DNA of 9,387 bases from Eubacterium sp. (GTDB taxonomy: Bacteria > Bacillota > Clostridia > Lachnospirales > Lachnospiraceae), in assembly GCA_021442545.1 (NCBI GenBank), contig JABUSX010000175.1:1-9387 (forward strand), given 5' to 3'. Shown here piece after piece: positions 1-7,024 of this stretch; within the stretch, counting starts at the first letter, position 1; the number at the start of each line of letters is the position of its first letter. The notes beneath the pieces are model-generated. The model was not told the DNA's origin. It made no database searches and saw only the letters and a program-made list of their open reading frames with translations. Both the position numbers and the translations under genes were made by a program.

Positions 1-243
1 CATATCTTTGAGGAACCGGCCGTGATCGTGGATACGCATGTAAAGCGGACCGCAAAGAGGCTGGCTCTTACGGATGAAACGGATCCGGTGAAGGTGGAAT
101 ATGATCTGATGAAGGAGATACCGGAGGATCACTGGACTCTGATCAATCTGCAGCTGATTACTTTCGGACGGGAGATCTGTTCTTCCCGTTCTCCGAAATG
201 CGGCAATTGTTTCCTGAAGGCGTACTGCCGGGAACAGAAGTAA
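1..243 (+). CDS. nth: Endonuclease III, C-terminal part (5' end outside window)
   Basis: This is the last 80 residues of a DNA glycosylase/AP lyase of the HhH-GPD family, which removes oxidised pyrimidines in base excision repair. The frame is open from base 1, so the gene begins upstream and the GTG at base 22 is internal. Seen directly: the VDTH motif, whose Asp (codon 31-33) aligns with the catalytic Asp138 of E. coli Nth, and four cysteines at codons 178, 199, 208 and 226. They are spaced C-X6-C-X2-C-X5-C, the signature of the [4Fe-4S] cluster loop that closes this family. The helix-hairpin-helix and catalytic Lys lie outside the window. The protein ends a few residues after the last Cys, a normal length for the family. 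The stop codon lies 13 bases before the next start, and the ribosome-binding site of the next gene touches it, which suggests one transcript. MutY is less likely, since the VDTH context and short end after the cluster fit Nth. Confidence 0.95.
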   Translation, partial: HIFEEPAVIVDTHVKRTAKRLALTDETDPVKVEYDLMKEIPEDHWTLINLQLITFGREICSSRSPKCGNCFLKAYCREQK

Positions 244-256
244 GGAATAGGAATAC

Positions 257-2050
257 ATGAAAAGAAACAGCAGAAAGAATAACAAAGGAAAGAAAACCCG
301 GATCATTGCGGTCATAATCGTGATCGTGATTATTGCGGTGATGGTTCTGAGCCTGGTCGTTTCCGCGGTACGTGCCGAAGAGATCGGAATGAATGCAGGA
401 AATGTGCAGAACGGCACGGAGCAGCCCGTAAATACCGCTGACAACGGGCAGAGCGGCGCAGAACAGTCAGGCAGCGGTCAGAACGGTGCCGGGCAGGAAG
501 ACAGTGCACAGAACGATCCGGCCGTTTCTTCCGGGATAACCGGAACAGACAGCGATACACCCATCCGGGTCTGTATTGCCGGTATTGACGTTACCGGTAT
601 GACGGAGTCTGAAATGCAGGCGGCAGTTGACGCATATATGGGAAACCTGAAAACGGACAGGATCTCATTATGTGCAGATACGGAAAGCATGGAAGTAACG
701 GCAGGAGATCTCGGACTGACCTATACAAATGAATCGGTCGTGGAAGAGGCTCTTTCTATCGGGAAGAAGGGAAATGTGCTGAAGCGTTTTCTTGCGGAAC
801 AGGAAGTCCGTCAGAACGGACCGATCACCCTTGATCTGGATCTTTCTGTGGATAACGGCCGTGTCACACAGATTGTGAACGAGGCCAAGGAAAGAATGGA
901 TTGTGATCCCGCAGGGAACAGCATCGTATTGAATGATGACGCGACTTTTTCCATCCTTCCGATCCGGGACGGCATTTCGATCAATGCAGCGGAATCCGTA
1001 AAGATCGTTGAGAATTATATGAATACGCAGTGGTTCGGAGGCGACGGCTCCGTGATGCTGGACGCAGTGATCACCGCAGGGGAAGATACTTCAGAGATGC
1101 TGTCAAATATCCGGAATCTGCTCGGAGAATCCACAACCCAGTTCGATGCTGAAGATACAGGCCGGACGACGAATATCACAACCGCGGCGCAGCATATCGA
1201 CGGAACGGTCCTTTACCCCGGAGAAATCTTTTCCACGCTTCTTACCATCGGTCCGACAACGGAAGAAAACGGATTTGCACTCGGCACTTCCTATGCGGGT
1301 TCCGAGATCGTAAAAAGCTACGGGGGCGGAGTCTGTCAGGTCTCGACGACGCTCTACAATGCGGTGCTAAAATCGGAACTCGATGTGATCGAGCGGCATA
1401 ATCATTCCATGCGTGTTCACTATGTGGATCCGGGTTTTGATGCGGCTATTTCAGATGACAGTGAAGCCGGTGCCGTTGATTTCAGCTTTGTAAATGCGTT
1501 CGATGCTCCGGTTTATATTCAGGCAGAGGTCGGATACGGAACGGTGACCTTCCGGATCTACGGGAAAGAAAACCGCAGCAAAGACAGGACGATCGAGTTT
1601 CAGAACAAGATCACTTCGACTACGGACTTCGGAAGGGCGTATACGGTCGATTCGGAACAGGACTACGGTACCATCTATGAGATGGCCGGTGAAGAAGGCC
1701 TGACAGCCGAACTCTGGAAGATCATCTATATCGATGGGGTTGAGGATCATAAAGAACAGGTGAATACCAGTATTTATTCGCCGACCAATCATACCTATTT
1801 TGTCGGTACGAAGGGCGCAACGCCGGAAACGGAGAGTGCGATTCGCAGCGCCTGCGCGACAAAATCCATTGACAAAATCAATGCGGCAATCTTAAGCGGA
1901 GCAATTTCGGATGCACAAACACTGGAGGAGGAAGCTGCAGAGGAGGCCCTTCTGGAAGAGGAACTTGCAGAAGAAGAGCTACTGGAAGATGCATACGCAG
2001 ACTATACTGCGGCAGAAGAGAACTGGGCGGCAGAAAATTCGATGTGGTGA
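257..2050 (+). CDS. Membrane-anchored YoaR/VanW/G5 domain protein
   Basis: This 597-residue protein is probably anchored in the cytoplasmic membrane with its bulk facing the cell wall. A basic N-terminus (residues 1-15) precedes one hydrophobic helix at about 15-39. There is no lipobox Cys, so it is an uncleaved anchor or signal peptide. A Gln/Asn/Gly/Ser-rich linker fills about 41-100. Residues of about 103-285 resemble the YoaR-like putative peptidoglycan-binding domain, and 291-436 are a VanW domain with the hallmark YGGGVCQVSTTLYN at 355-368. Residues of about 440-520 look like a G5 domain ending in VGTKG. Residues 556-597 form an extra acidic Glu/Leu/Ala-rich tail. VanW domains occur in some vancomycin-resistance clusters and in many sporulation and envelope proteins, but their biochemical role is not established; this is not evidence of vancomycin resistance. 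The ATG at 257 is preceded by AAGGA (242-246) at a 10-base gap, overlapping the nth stop, so translation may be coupled. The domain call is firm; the function is unknown. Confidence 0.92.
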   Translation: MKRNSRKNNKGKKTRIIAVIIVIVIIAVMVLSLVVSAVRAEEIGMNAGNVQNGTEQPVNTADNGQSGAEQSGSGQNGAGQEDSAQNDPAVSSGITGTDSDTPIRVCIAGIDVTGMTESEMQAAVDAYMGNLKTDRISLCADTESMEVTAGDLGLTYTNESVVEEALSIGKKGNVLKRFLAEQEVRQNGPITLDLDLSVDNGRVTQIVNEAKERMDCDPAGNSIVLNDDATFSILPIRDGISINAAESVKIVENYMNTQWFGGDGSVMLDAVITAGEDTSEMLSNIRNLLGESTTQFDAEDTGRTTNITTAAQHIDGTVLYPGEIFSTLLTIGPTTEENGFALGTSYAGSEIVKSYGGGVCQVSTTLYNAVLKSELDVIERHNHSMRVHYVDPGFDAAISDDSEAGAVDFSFVNAFDAPVYIQAEVGYGTVTFRIYGKENRSKDRTIEFQNKITSTTDFGRAYTVDSEQDYGTIYEMAGEEGLTAELWKIIYIDGVEDHKEQVNTSIYSPTNHTYFVGTKGATPETESAIRSACATKSIDKINAAILSGAISDAQTLEEEAAEEALLEEELAEEELLEDAYADYTAAEENWAAENSMW

Positions 2051-2090
2051 GAAAATCGCATAAAGCAAAGTGAAAAAATGAGATTTGATG

Positions 2091-2121
2091 AGACGCTGTG
2101 ACCGGAGAGGCCGCAGCGTCT
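2091..2121. terminator. Perfect 8-bp inverted repeat between convergent genes, possible terminator
   Basis: AGACGCTG (2091-2098) and CAGCGTCT (2114-2121) are exact reverse complements separated by 15 bases, giving an 8-bp stem. It lies 40 bases past the VanW-protein stop and 62 bases past the kinase stop, where a bidirectional terminator would be expected. On the minus strand a T6 run follows, but only about 11 bases after the stem. On the plus strand there is no clear T-run. The stem is seen in the sequence; terminator function is inferred. Confidence 0.45.
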
Positions 2122-2148
2122 TCTGCTGCAGGCAGATACGGATCCGTG

Positions 2149-2177
2149 CGGATGACAGGAAAATTTTCTGTGATCCG
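2149..2177. terminator. 29-base imperfect palindrome beside the kinase stop codon
   Basis: The two arms pair as CGGAT/ATCCG, then one G-G mismatch, ACAG/CTGT, a G-T wobble, and an A/T core around GAAAATTTTC. The element ends 5 bases from the stop codon of the minus-strand histidine kinase, so in that transcript it forms a hairpin immediately after the coding region. No proper U-tract follows on either strand. It could act as a weak intrinsic terminator, as a 3'-end stabilising hairpin, or as a protein-binding palindrome. Confidence 0.45.
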
Positions 2178-2182
2178 GTTTG

Positions 2183-3604
2183 TCAGGAGGGTTCTGCGGG
2201 ATCGAGAGAAAAGATAAATTCCGTTCCGACGCCTTCGGTGCTGATGGCGGTGATGTTCTGTCCATGCTGGTTGATGATCTCTCTGACAATGGAAAGACCA
2301 AGACCGTTGCCTTTTCGTTCCCGGCCCCTTGAAGCATCTGTTTTGTAAAAACGTTCCCAGATCTTGTTCAGGGAGCTGCGCGGTATACCTGCGCCGTGAT
2401 CCCGTACCGAGACATAAACTTTTTCGTGGCGGATATCGCTTTCAATTTCGATGGAACTGTTGTCTTTGCTGAATTTGATCGCGTTGTCGATCAGATTGTA
2501 GAGCACCTGCTGGATCTTTCCCATGTCGGCAGAGACGAACAGTTCTTCCCCTGTCAGATAGAGGCGGATGGAGATATGCCGCGGCGTGCAGATTCCCTCA
2601 AAGGCCGTTGCGGAATTCCGGATCACCGCATTGATATCAAAATCCGAAAGGACCAGGTGATTTTTACTGGTATCCATGTCATTCAGCGTCAGCAGACCGT
2701 TTGTCAGCTTTGTCAGGCGTTCGGTCTCCGAGAGGACGATCTTCAGATACCGGTCCTGCTTATCCGTGGGAATCGTGCCGTCAAGCATGGCTTCCACATA
2801 TCCCTTGATCGATGTGAGCGGAGAACGGAAATCGTGAGAAACATTGGCGATGAAGTTCCGTTCGTATTCACCTGTCTTGTTCATTTCATCCGACATGAAA
2901 TTCAGTGAAGAGGCAAGCTGTCCCATTTCGTCTTCCGATGTGATCGGTATGTTGTAGGACAGGTTTCCTTCGACGTATTTCTGCGTTCCGGCCGTGATTT
3001 TTTTCAGAGGGCGCAGAACCGTAATCCAGAGGAGAAGGAACACGAAAAGGAAGATACCGAACAGAATGAGGAAGAAAATATAGACGATCTGCAGGATGCT
3101 TTCCCGCATCGAGACGATCTCTGTTACAGGCATATGGATGGCAACATACCCGCGGATGTTCATATCGGATGTGACCGGCACGAGTACACTGATGTGGTTC
3201 TCCCTGAAGTGGTCAAAGAACAGACCAGTCGTATAATACGAATTACCGAGCGCGATCGGATCGAAGTTTTTCAGGCGTTCCGGTTTTTCCGGAGCGGAGG
3301 AATCTGCGGAATTGAAGAAGATCGTACCATCTTCCGAGAGAAGCCAGATCTCGCTGTTGTGATAACCGGCAAGAGCCTTCAGACTCATACGCATGTTTTC
3401 CTGCCCGGAGGTATCTTCGACCCGGGCAGAAAGAAGCGATTTATCGGAGGCGATCTGCACGGCCTCGCTGTACAGGCTGCGGCTCGTCGTTTCGATCAGA
3501 CGGTCGTCGATCAGCTTTGACATCACGAGAGAGATCAGAAGAAAACCGGTCACGCCGATCAGGATATAGACCAGTATGAATTTAAAAATGATCTTTTTTC
3601 CCAT
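2183..3604 (-). CDS. Membrane sensor histidine kinase (HAMP, HisKA, HATPase_c)
   Basis: This 473-residue sensor kinase of a two-component system phosphorylates the regulator encoded just upstream. TM1 is at about 5-28, followed by an extracytoplasmic sensor of about 140 residues that may be a Cache-like fold (uncertain). TM2 is at about 171-197 and a HAMP linker at about 198-250, with the DEMGQL motif at 225-230. The HisKA box is SHDFRSPL with phospho-acceptor His257. The ATPase domain has the N box (N370, N374), a DHGAGIP box at 402-408, the RFYKTD F box at 418-423 and GNGLGLSI at 432-439. All catalytic motifs look intact. The start lies 6 bases after the regulator's stop. A GAGGTG (plus-strand 3617-3622) inside the end of the regulator gene is a weak ribosome-binding site about 12 bases from the ATG, suggesting coupled translation. 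The domain order is shared by the PhoR, ResE and CssS types, so the signal cannot be assigned from sequence alone. Confidence 0.96.
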   Translation of the reverse strand: MGKKIIFKFILVYILIGVTGFLLISLVMSKLIDDRLIETTSRSLYSEAVQIASDKSLLSARVEDTSGQENMRMSLKALAGYHNSEIWLLSEDGTIFFNSADSSAPEKPERLKNFDPIALGNSYYTTGLFFDHFRENHISVLVPVTSDMNIRGYVAIHMPVTEIVSMRESILQIVYIFFLILFGIFLFVFLLLWITVLRPLKKITAGTQKYVEGNLSYNIPITSEDEMGQLASSLNFMSDEMNKTGEYERNFIANVSHDFRSPLTSIKGYVEAMLDGTIPTDKQDRYLKIVLSETERLTKLTNGLLTLNDMDTSKNHLVLSDFDINAVIRNSATAFEGICTPRHISIRLYLTGEELFVSADMGKIQQVLYNLIDNAIKFSKDNSSIEIESDIRHEKVYVSVRDHGAGIPRSSLNKIWERFYKTDASRGRERKGNGLGLSIVREIINQHGQNITAISTEGVGTEFIFSLDPAEPS

Positions 3605-3610
3605 GCTGAT

Positions 3611-4318
3611 TCAGCGCACCTCGAATTTGTAGCCGATGCCCCATACGGTCGAAATGGACCAGCTGAGGTTTCCGCTTATCTTTTCACGCAGGCGTTTGAT
3701 ATGCACATCAACCGTGCGGGTATCGCCGACGTAGTCATAGCCCCAGATGTTGTCAAGAAGCTGTTCTCTCGTAAAAACACGGTTTGGAGAAGAAGCGATA
3801 AAGTACAGGAGTTCCAGTTCCTTCGGCGGCATGTCCAGAGGTTCGCCCTTGTAAACGACGGAGTAATTTGTCAGGTTGATGGTAAGGTCCGTATAGGATA
3901 CCATTTCAACAGCCGCATCCGGTTTTTCCTCTGCAGCAGCGGGTGCGGGCTGAAAGCGGCGCAGCACCGCTTTGACGCGGGCAACCAGCTCTTTCGAGTC
4001 AAAGGGTTTGATCATGTAGTCATCGGCGCCCATTTCAAGCCCCAGGACCTTATCGAAAACTTCACCTTTTGCGGAAAGCATGATGATCGGAATATTTGAA
4101 GACTGGCGGACTTCTCTGCAGACCTGGTAGCCGTCCATGCCGGGAAGCATAAGGTCGAGCAGGATCAGATGCGGGTTAAATTCCCGGACCGCCTTCAAAG
4201 CAGATTCACCGTCCTGTTCGATGCGGCAGTCATAACACTCTTTTGTCAGGTAGAGGGAAATCAGCTCCGCAATATTTTCATCATCATCCACAATCAGGAT
4301 CTTCTGCTTCTGAGCCAT
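3611..4318 (-). CDS. OmpR/PhoB-family response regulator
   Basis: This 235-residue transcription factor is the partner of the adjacent kinase. The receiver domain (about 5-120) shows the acidic pocket D11-D13, phospho-acceptor Asp55 in LILLDLMLPG, the conserved Ser82 in the IMLSA motif, and Lys104 in YMIKPF. A short Ala/Pro/Glu-rich linker (about 122-140) leads to a winged-helix DNA-binding domain (about 141-235). That domain has the typical PPKELELL, FTREQLLDNIWG and RTVDVHIKRLREKI segments and ends in WGIGYKF. Length and motifs are standard, and no residue appears lost. The start is supported by AAGGAG (plus-strand 4326-4331) 7 bases before the ATG. As the first gene of the pair it probably has its own promoter in the 160-base gap after mutS2, and family members often autoregulate; neither is shown directly. 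Target genes are unknown. Confidence 0.96.
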   Translation of the reverse strand: MAQKQKILIVDDDENIAELISLYLTKECYDCRIEQDGESALKAVREFNPHLILLDLMLPGMDGYQVCREVRQSSNIPIIMLSAKGEVFDKVLGLEMGADDYMIKPFDSKELVARVKAVLRRFQPAPAAAEEKPDAAVEMVSYTDLTINLTNYSVVYKGEPLDMPPKELELLYFIASSPNRVFTREQLLDNIWGYDYVGDTRTVDVHIKRLREKISGNLSWSISTVWGIGYKFEVR

Positions 4319-4478
4319 GAGGCTGCTCCTTCCTTCTGCTGTCTGTGTAAACTTAACAAACGTGCGCCGGCATTACGTTTCCGGTCCGGGACAGACGGTA
4401 CCTTTTTCCGGCTTGTTCCGGTGCCGGTTCATGTCGGTTTCCGTTCTTTCGCTGTAAGGTTCTTATGCTGTAATGTGC
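4319..4478 (-). other. Intergenic region between mutS2 and the response regulator
   Basis: This 160-base gap lies between the mutS2 stop and the regulator start, both on the minus strand. It contains the regulator's strong ribosome-binding site (4326-4331). No clear hairpin followed by a T-run appears on the minus strand, so read-through from mutS2 is possible. Several CCGG-containing stretches at about 4367-4435 could form small stems, for example CCGGC/GCCGG around 4407-4426. A heptamer, GCTGTAA on the plus strand, occurs twice (4451-4457 and 4467-4473). I could not identify a convincing -35/-10 pair, although a promoter here is expected. Confidence 0.5.
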
Positions 4479-6854
4479 TTATTTGAAGGTGACGACTGTG
4501 ACGCCGGCGTCTCCTTCCCCGTACTCGGCCAGTCGGAATTCTTTCACATGCTTTTGTTTCCGGAGATACTGATGGATTCCCTTCCGAAGGGCACCTGTGC
4601 CTTTTCCGTGCACGATGCGTACACTCGGAAGATGCGCAAGGAAGGCATCATCAAGGTACTTATCCAGCTCCAGAATTGCGTCATCCACCGTCCGGCCCAG
4701 CAGGTTGATCTCGGAGCGTACGCCCAGGGATTTTCCGACCTTGATCTGTCCGGCGCCTCCGAGCCCGGCCGGCATTTTCGGTTCTTCCGGAACGTCCGCT
4801 TTTTCCAGATCCGTAATCGGAAGCTTCGACCGGAGGATTCCCATTTCGACAAAAACGAAGCCTTTGGAATCCGGCTTTGAACGGACGATGCCGTCCAGAT
4901 TCATGCTGATGACATGAACGGCATCTCCCGGTTCCAGATCCTTCGGTGAAAGAGGATCGCCTTTCTTTCGATTGTCATTTTTCTTTTCGGTTTTCCGACG
5001 GCTGTCCAGCTCTTTTCGCAGGGCTGTACGGCGCCGTTCCAGATCGGCAAGATCTATCGTTCCCATTCCGGCCTTGCGGAAGGCTTTTATGGAGCGGTCG
5101 GCGATCTCCTTGGCATCCTGCAGGATCCGGCGGGCTTCGTCTTCTGCCTGATCCAGGGCTGCCTGCCGGCGCTCTTCCAGAGAACGTTCTCTGCTTTGAA
5201 GCTGTTTTTTCAGATTTTCCAGTTCGGCCTGACGCCTGGAAATCTGCTGCTCCCGTTCTTCCATTTCCAGACGGGTCGTTTCCAGGTCGGCCAGTACATC
5301 TTCGAATGAAGCTTCCTGTTCATCAATCTGTTTTCTGGCATCGTCAATGATGTAGGATGGAAGACCAAGGCGCGCGGAGATCGCGAAGGCATTGCTCTTT
5401 CCCGGTATGCCGATCATCAGGCGGTAGGTCGGCTTTAATGTTTCCACATCAAACTCACAGCAGGCATTTTCCACGCCCTCCGTAGTCAGCGCAAAAAGCT
5501 TAAGTTCACTGTAATGCGTTGTGGCCATCGTGCGTATGCCGCGGTCATGGAGAAAGCTGAGGATCGAAATGGCAAGGGCGGCTCCTTCCGTAGGATCGGT
5601 ACCCGCGCCCAGTTCGTCGAAGAGAACAAAGGAACGGCAGTCGGCTTTTTCCAGAAACGACACGATATTGGTCATGTGGGCGCTGAAGGTGCTGAGGGAC
5701 TGCTCGATACTCTGTTCGTCGCCGATATCCGCGTAGATTTCTGAGAAGACCGGAAGTTCGGAACGGTCAAGACAGGGAATGTGCAGTCCGGCCTGCCCCA
5801 TCAGTGAAAGCAATCCTGCTGTTTTCAATGAAACCGTCTTACCGCCGGTGTTCGGACCGGTCACGATCAGCAGATCGAAATCGTCGCCAAGGCGTATATC
5901 GATCGGAACAACATCCTTTTTCGGAATCAGGGGATGACGGGCCCGGCGCAGGAAGGTGCGGCCGTCTTCACGGAAAACGGGCTCGGTCGCATTCATCGTC
6001 AGTGCCAGACGCCCGCGGGCGAAGATGAAATCCAGTGAGATCAGGATCTCAAGATCGGAGCGCAACAGCGCCAGACTGCCGGCAGCTTCCGTGCTGAGAG
6101 AAGCCAGGATCGCTTCGATCTCGGCTTTTTCCTGAAGCTGCAGTTCCCGGATCTCGTTGTTCAGCCTGACGACCGACATCGGTTCGATAAACAACGTGGC
6201 ACCGGTGGAGGACTGATCATGGATCATGCCCGGAACGGCAGCACGGGAGTCGGAGCGGACCGGTATGCAGTACCTTCCGTTCCGCATCGTAATTACGTTA
6301 TCCTGCAGTGCAGAGCGGGCGGGCCCGTTCAGAACGGCGTTCAGCTGCGCGTGAATGCGGTCGCTGCTCTGGGAAAGAGCACGGCGTATCCGCCGGAGAT
6401 TGGTACTCGCATCGTCAGCCACGTCCGTTTCCGAAGGAAGGCAGCGGCGTATTTCTCTGGAAAGTGCAGGCAGGGGCTCAAGTGCGGAAAAAAGCGGATC
6501 CAGGGCATCCCCGGGACTTTCTTCTTTATCCCGGCGCCCGTAAGAGCGTACGCGTTCCGCATTTTCAAGAAGAGAGGCAATGCGCAGCAGTTCGGCAGCG
6601 TTCAGGGAGCTGCCGACGGCAAGCCTCATGAAGGAATCACCGAGGTCCGCGGCTCCCCCGAAAGAGGGTTTTCCCTTCTTCAGAAGACGTGATACCGAAG
6701 CGGAGGTCTCTTCCTGAAGGGAACGGATCAGGGAAAGATCATCCGACGGACGCAGTGCCCGGCATTTTCTTTTTCCGGGAGCAGAAACCGCTTCTTCTTC
6801 CAGAAGTTCCAGAATTTTATAAAATTCAAGCGTGTGGAGTGCTTTTTCATTCAT
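4479..6854 (-). CDS. mutS2: MutS2 ATPase/Smr-domain protein
   Basis: MutS2 is a MutS-like ABC ATPase without the mismatch-recognition domain. Family members have been linked to suppression of homologous recombination and, in Bacillus subtilis, to rescue of collided ribosomes. The 791 residues match the usual length. The core and lever region spans about 1-290. The ATPase has Walker A GPNTGGKT at 333-340, the signature STFSAHM at 388-394, Walker B LFDELG at 411-416 (D413, E414), and the switch TTHYSELK at 445-452. A long coiled-coil stalk lies at about 505-620, a KOW-like segment at about 640-690 and a C-terminal Smr domain at about 712-791 with HGKGTGALR at 749-757. The Smr LDxR-type motif reads INLLG at 716-720, so the acidic and basic residues are absent. 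The start MNEKALHTLEF aligns with known MutS2 N-termini, but no good ribosome-binding site precedes it. It is followed by the two-component genes on the same strand. Confidence 0.97.
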   Translation of the reverse strand: MNEKALHTLEFYKILELLEEEAVSAPGKRKCRALRPSDDLSLIRSLQEETSASVSRLLKKGKPSFGGAADLGDSFMRLAVGSSLNAAELLRIASLLENAERVRSYGRRDKEESPGDALDPLFSALEPLPALSREIRRCLPSETDVADDASTNLRRIRRALSQSSDRIHAQLNAVLNGPARSALQDNVITMRNGRYCIPVRSDSRAAVPGMIHDQSSTGATLFIEPMSVVRLNNEIRELQLQEKAEIEAILASLSTEAAGSLALLRSDLEILISLDFIFARGRLALTMNATEPVFREDGRTFLRRARHPLIPKKDVVPIDIRLGDDFDLLIVTGPNTGGKTVSLKTAGLLSLMGQAGLHIPCLDRSELPVFSEIYADIGDEQSIEQSLSTFSAHMTNIVSFLEKADCRSFVLFDELGAGTDPTEGAALAISILSFLHDRGIRTMATTHYSELKLFALTTEGVENACCEFDVETLKPTYRLMIGIPGKSNAFAISARLGLPSYIIDDARKQIDEQEASFEDVLADLETTRLEMEEREQQISRRQAELENLKKQLQSRERSLEERRQAALDQAEDEARRILQDAKEIADRSIKAFRKAGMGTIDLADLERRRTALRKELDSRRKTEKKNDNRKKGDPLSPKDLEPGDAVHVISMNLDGIVRSKPDSKGFVFVEMGILRSKLPITDLEKADVPEEPKMPAGLGGAGQIKVGKSLGVRSEINLLGRTVDDAILELDKYLDDAFLAHLPSVRIVHGKGTGALRKGIHQYLRKQKHVKEFRLAEYGEGDAGVTVVTFK

Positions 6855-6861
6855 ATTTCAT

Positions 6862-6890
6862 ATTTTACTCTAAAAGCGGTGTAGTGGAAA
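6862..6890 (-). promoter_or_regulatory. Candidate mutS2 promoter next to the start codon
   Basis: Read on the minus strand, TTTCCA (6890-6885, four of six bases matching TTGACA) lies 17 bases before TAAAAT (6867-6862, five of six matching TATAAT). The -10 end is only 7 bases from the mutS2 ATG, so initiation would fall at or next to the start codon. That fits the absence of a visible Shine-Dalgarno sequence, but the match is modest and could be chance. A TTGACA sits further upstream on the same strand (6935-6930) with no good -10 partner. Confidence 0.3.
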
Positions 6891-6992
6891 GTGCGTTATT
6901 CATACTTTGTTCATGTTTTTGTGATATCCTGTCAACGACATTTTTTTGACTTTCTGAAACTCGTAAAACAGGCATTTACTGCTGTTTTTTCT

Positions 6993-7007
6993 GCCCGCCG
7001 GACGGGC
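6993..7007 (+). other. GC-rich hairpin in the leader of the HtrA-like gene
   Basis: GCCCG (6993-6997) and CGGGC (7003-7007) form a perfect 5-bp stem with a 5-base loop. It can be extended by CTG/CAG (6991-6993 with 7009-7011) if two bases bulge. A run of six T lies just before it, not after it, so it is not an intrinsic terminator for the plus strand. It ends 17 bases before the ATG at 7025 and could influence ribosome access. The only purine-rich stretch near the start, AGGA at 7019-7022, is just 2 bases from the ATG, so the ribosome-binding site is weak. Confidence 0.35.
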
Positions 7008-7024
7008 GCAGCCGGTACAGGACT

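Noticed and set aside
22..243. A short 73-codon gene starting with GTG at base 22
   Set aside because: The frame continues upstream to base 1 with residues that match endonuclease III, so this is the end of a larger gene.
257..2050. Vancomycin-resistance gene based on the VanW domain
   Set aside because: There are no vanH, vanA/B or vanX ligase or dipeptidase genes nearby, and the YoaR-VanW-G5 architecture is common in sensitive Clostridia.
2396..2908. Plus-strand 170-codon frame opposite the histidine kinase
   Set aside because: It is a shadow of the kinase gene, whose motifs are complete on the minus strand. The opposite frame shows no domain.
4451..4473. Repeated GCTGTAA heptamer as a response-regulator operator
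   Set aside because: Two copies 16 bases apart do not fit the usual 10-11-base spacing of OmpR-family direct repeats, and the site lies far from the regulator start, so chance is likely.
6930..6951. Divergent -35-like boxes: TTGACA on the minus strand (6935-6930) and TTGACT on the plus strand (6946-6951)
   Set aside because: Neither has a reasonable -10 hexamer at 16-18 bases, so I did not call them as promoters. They may still belong to real promoters with poor -10 elements.
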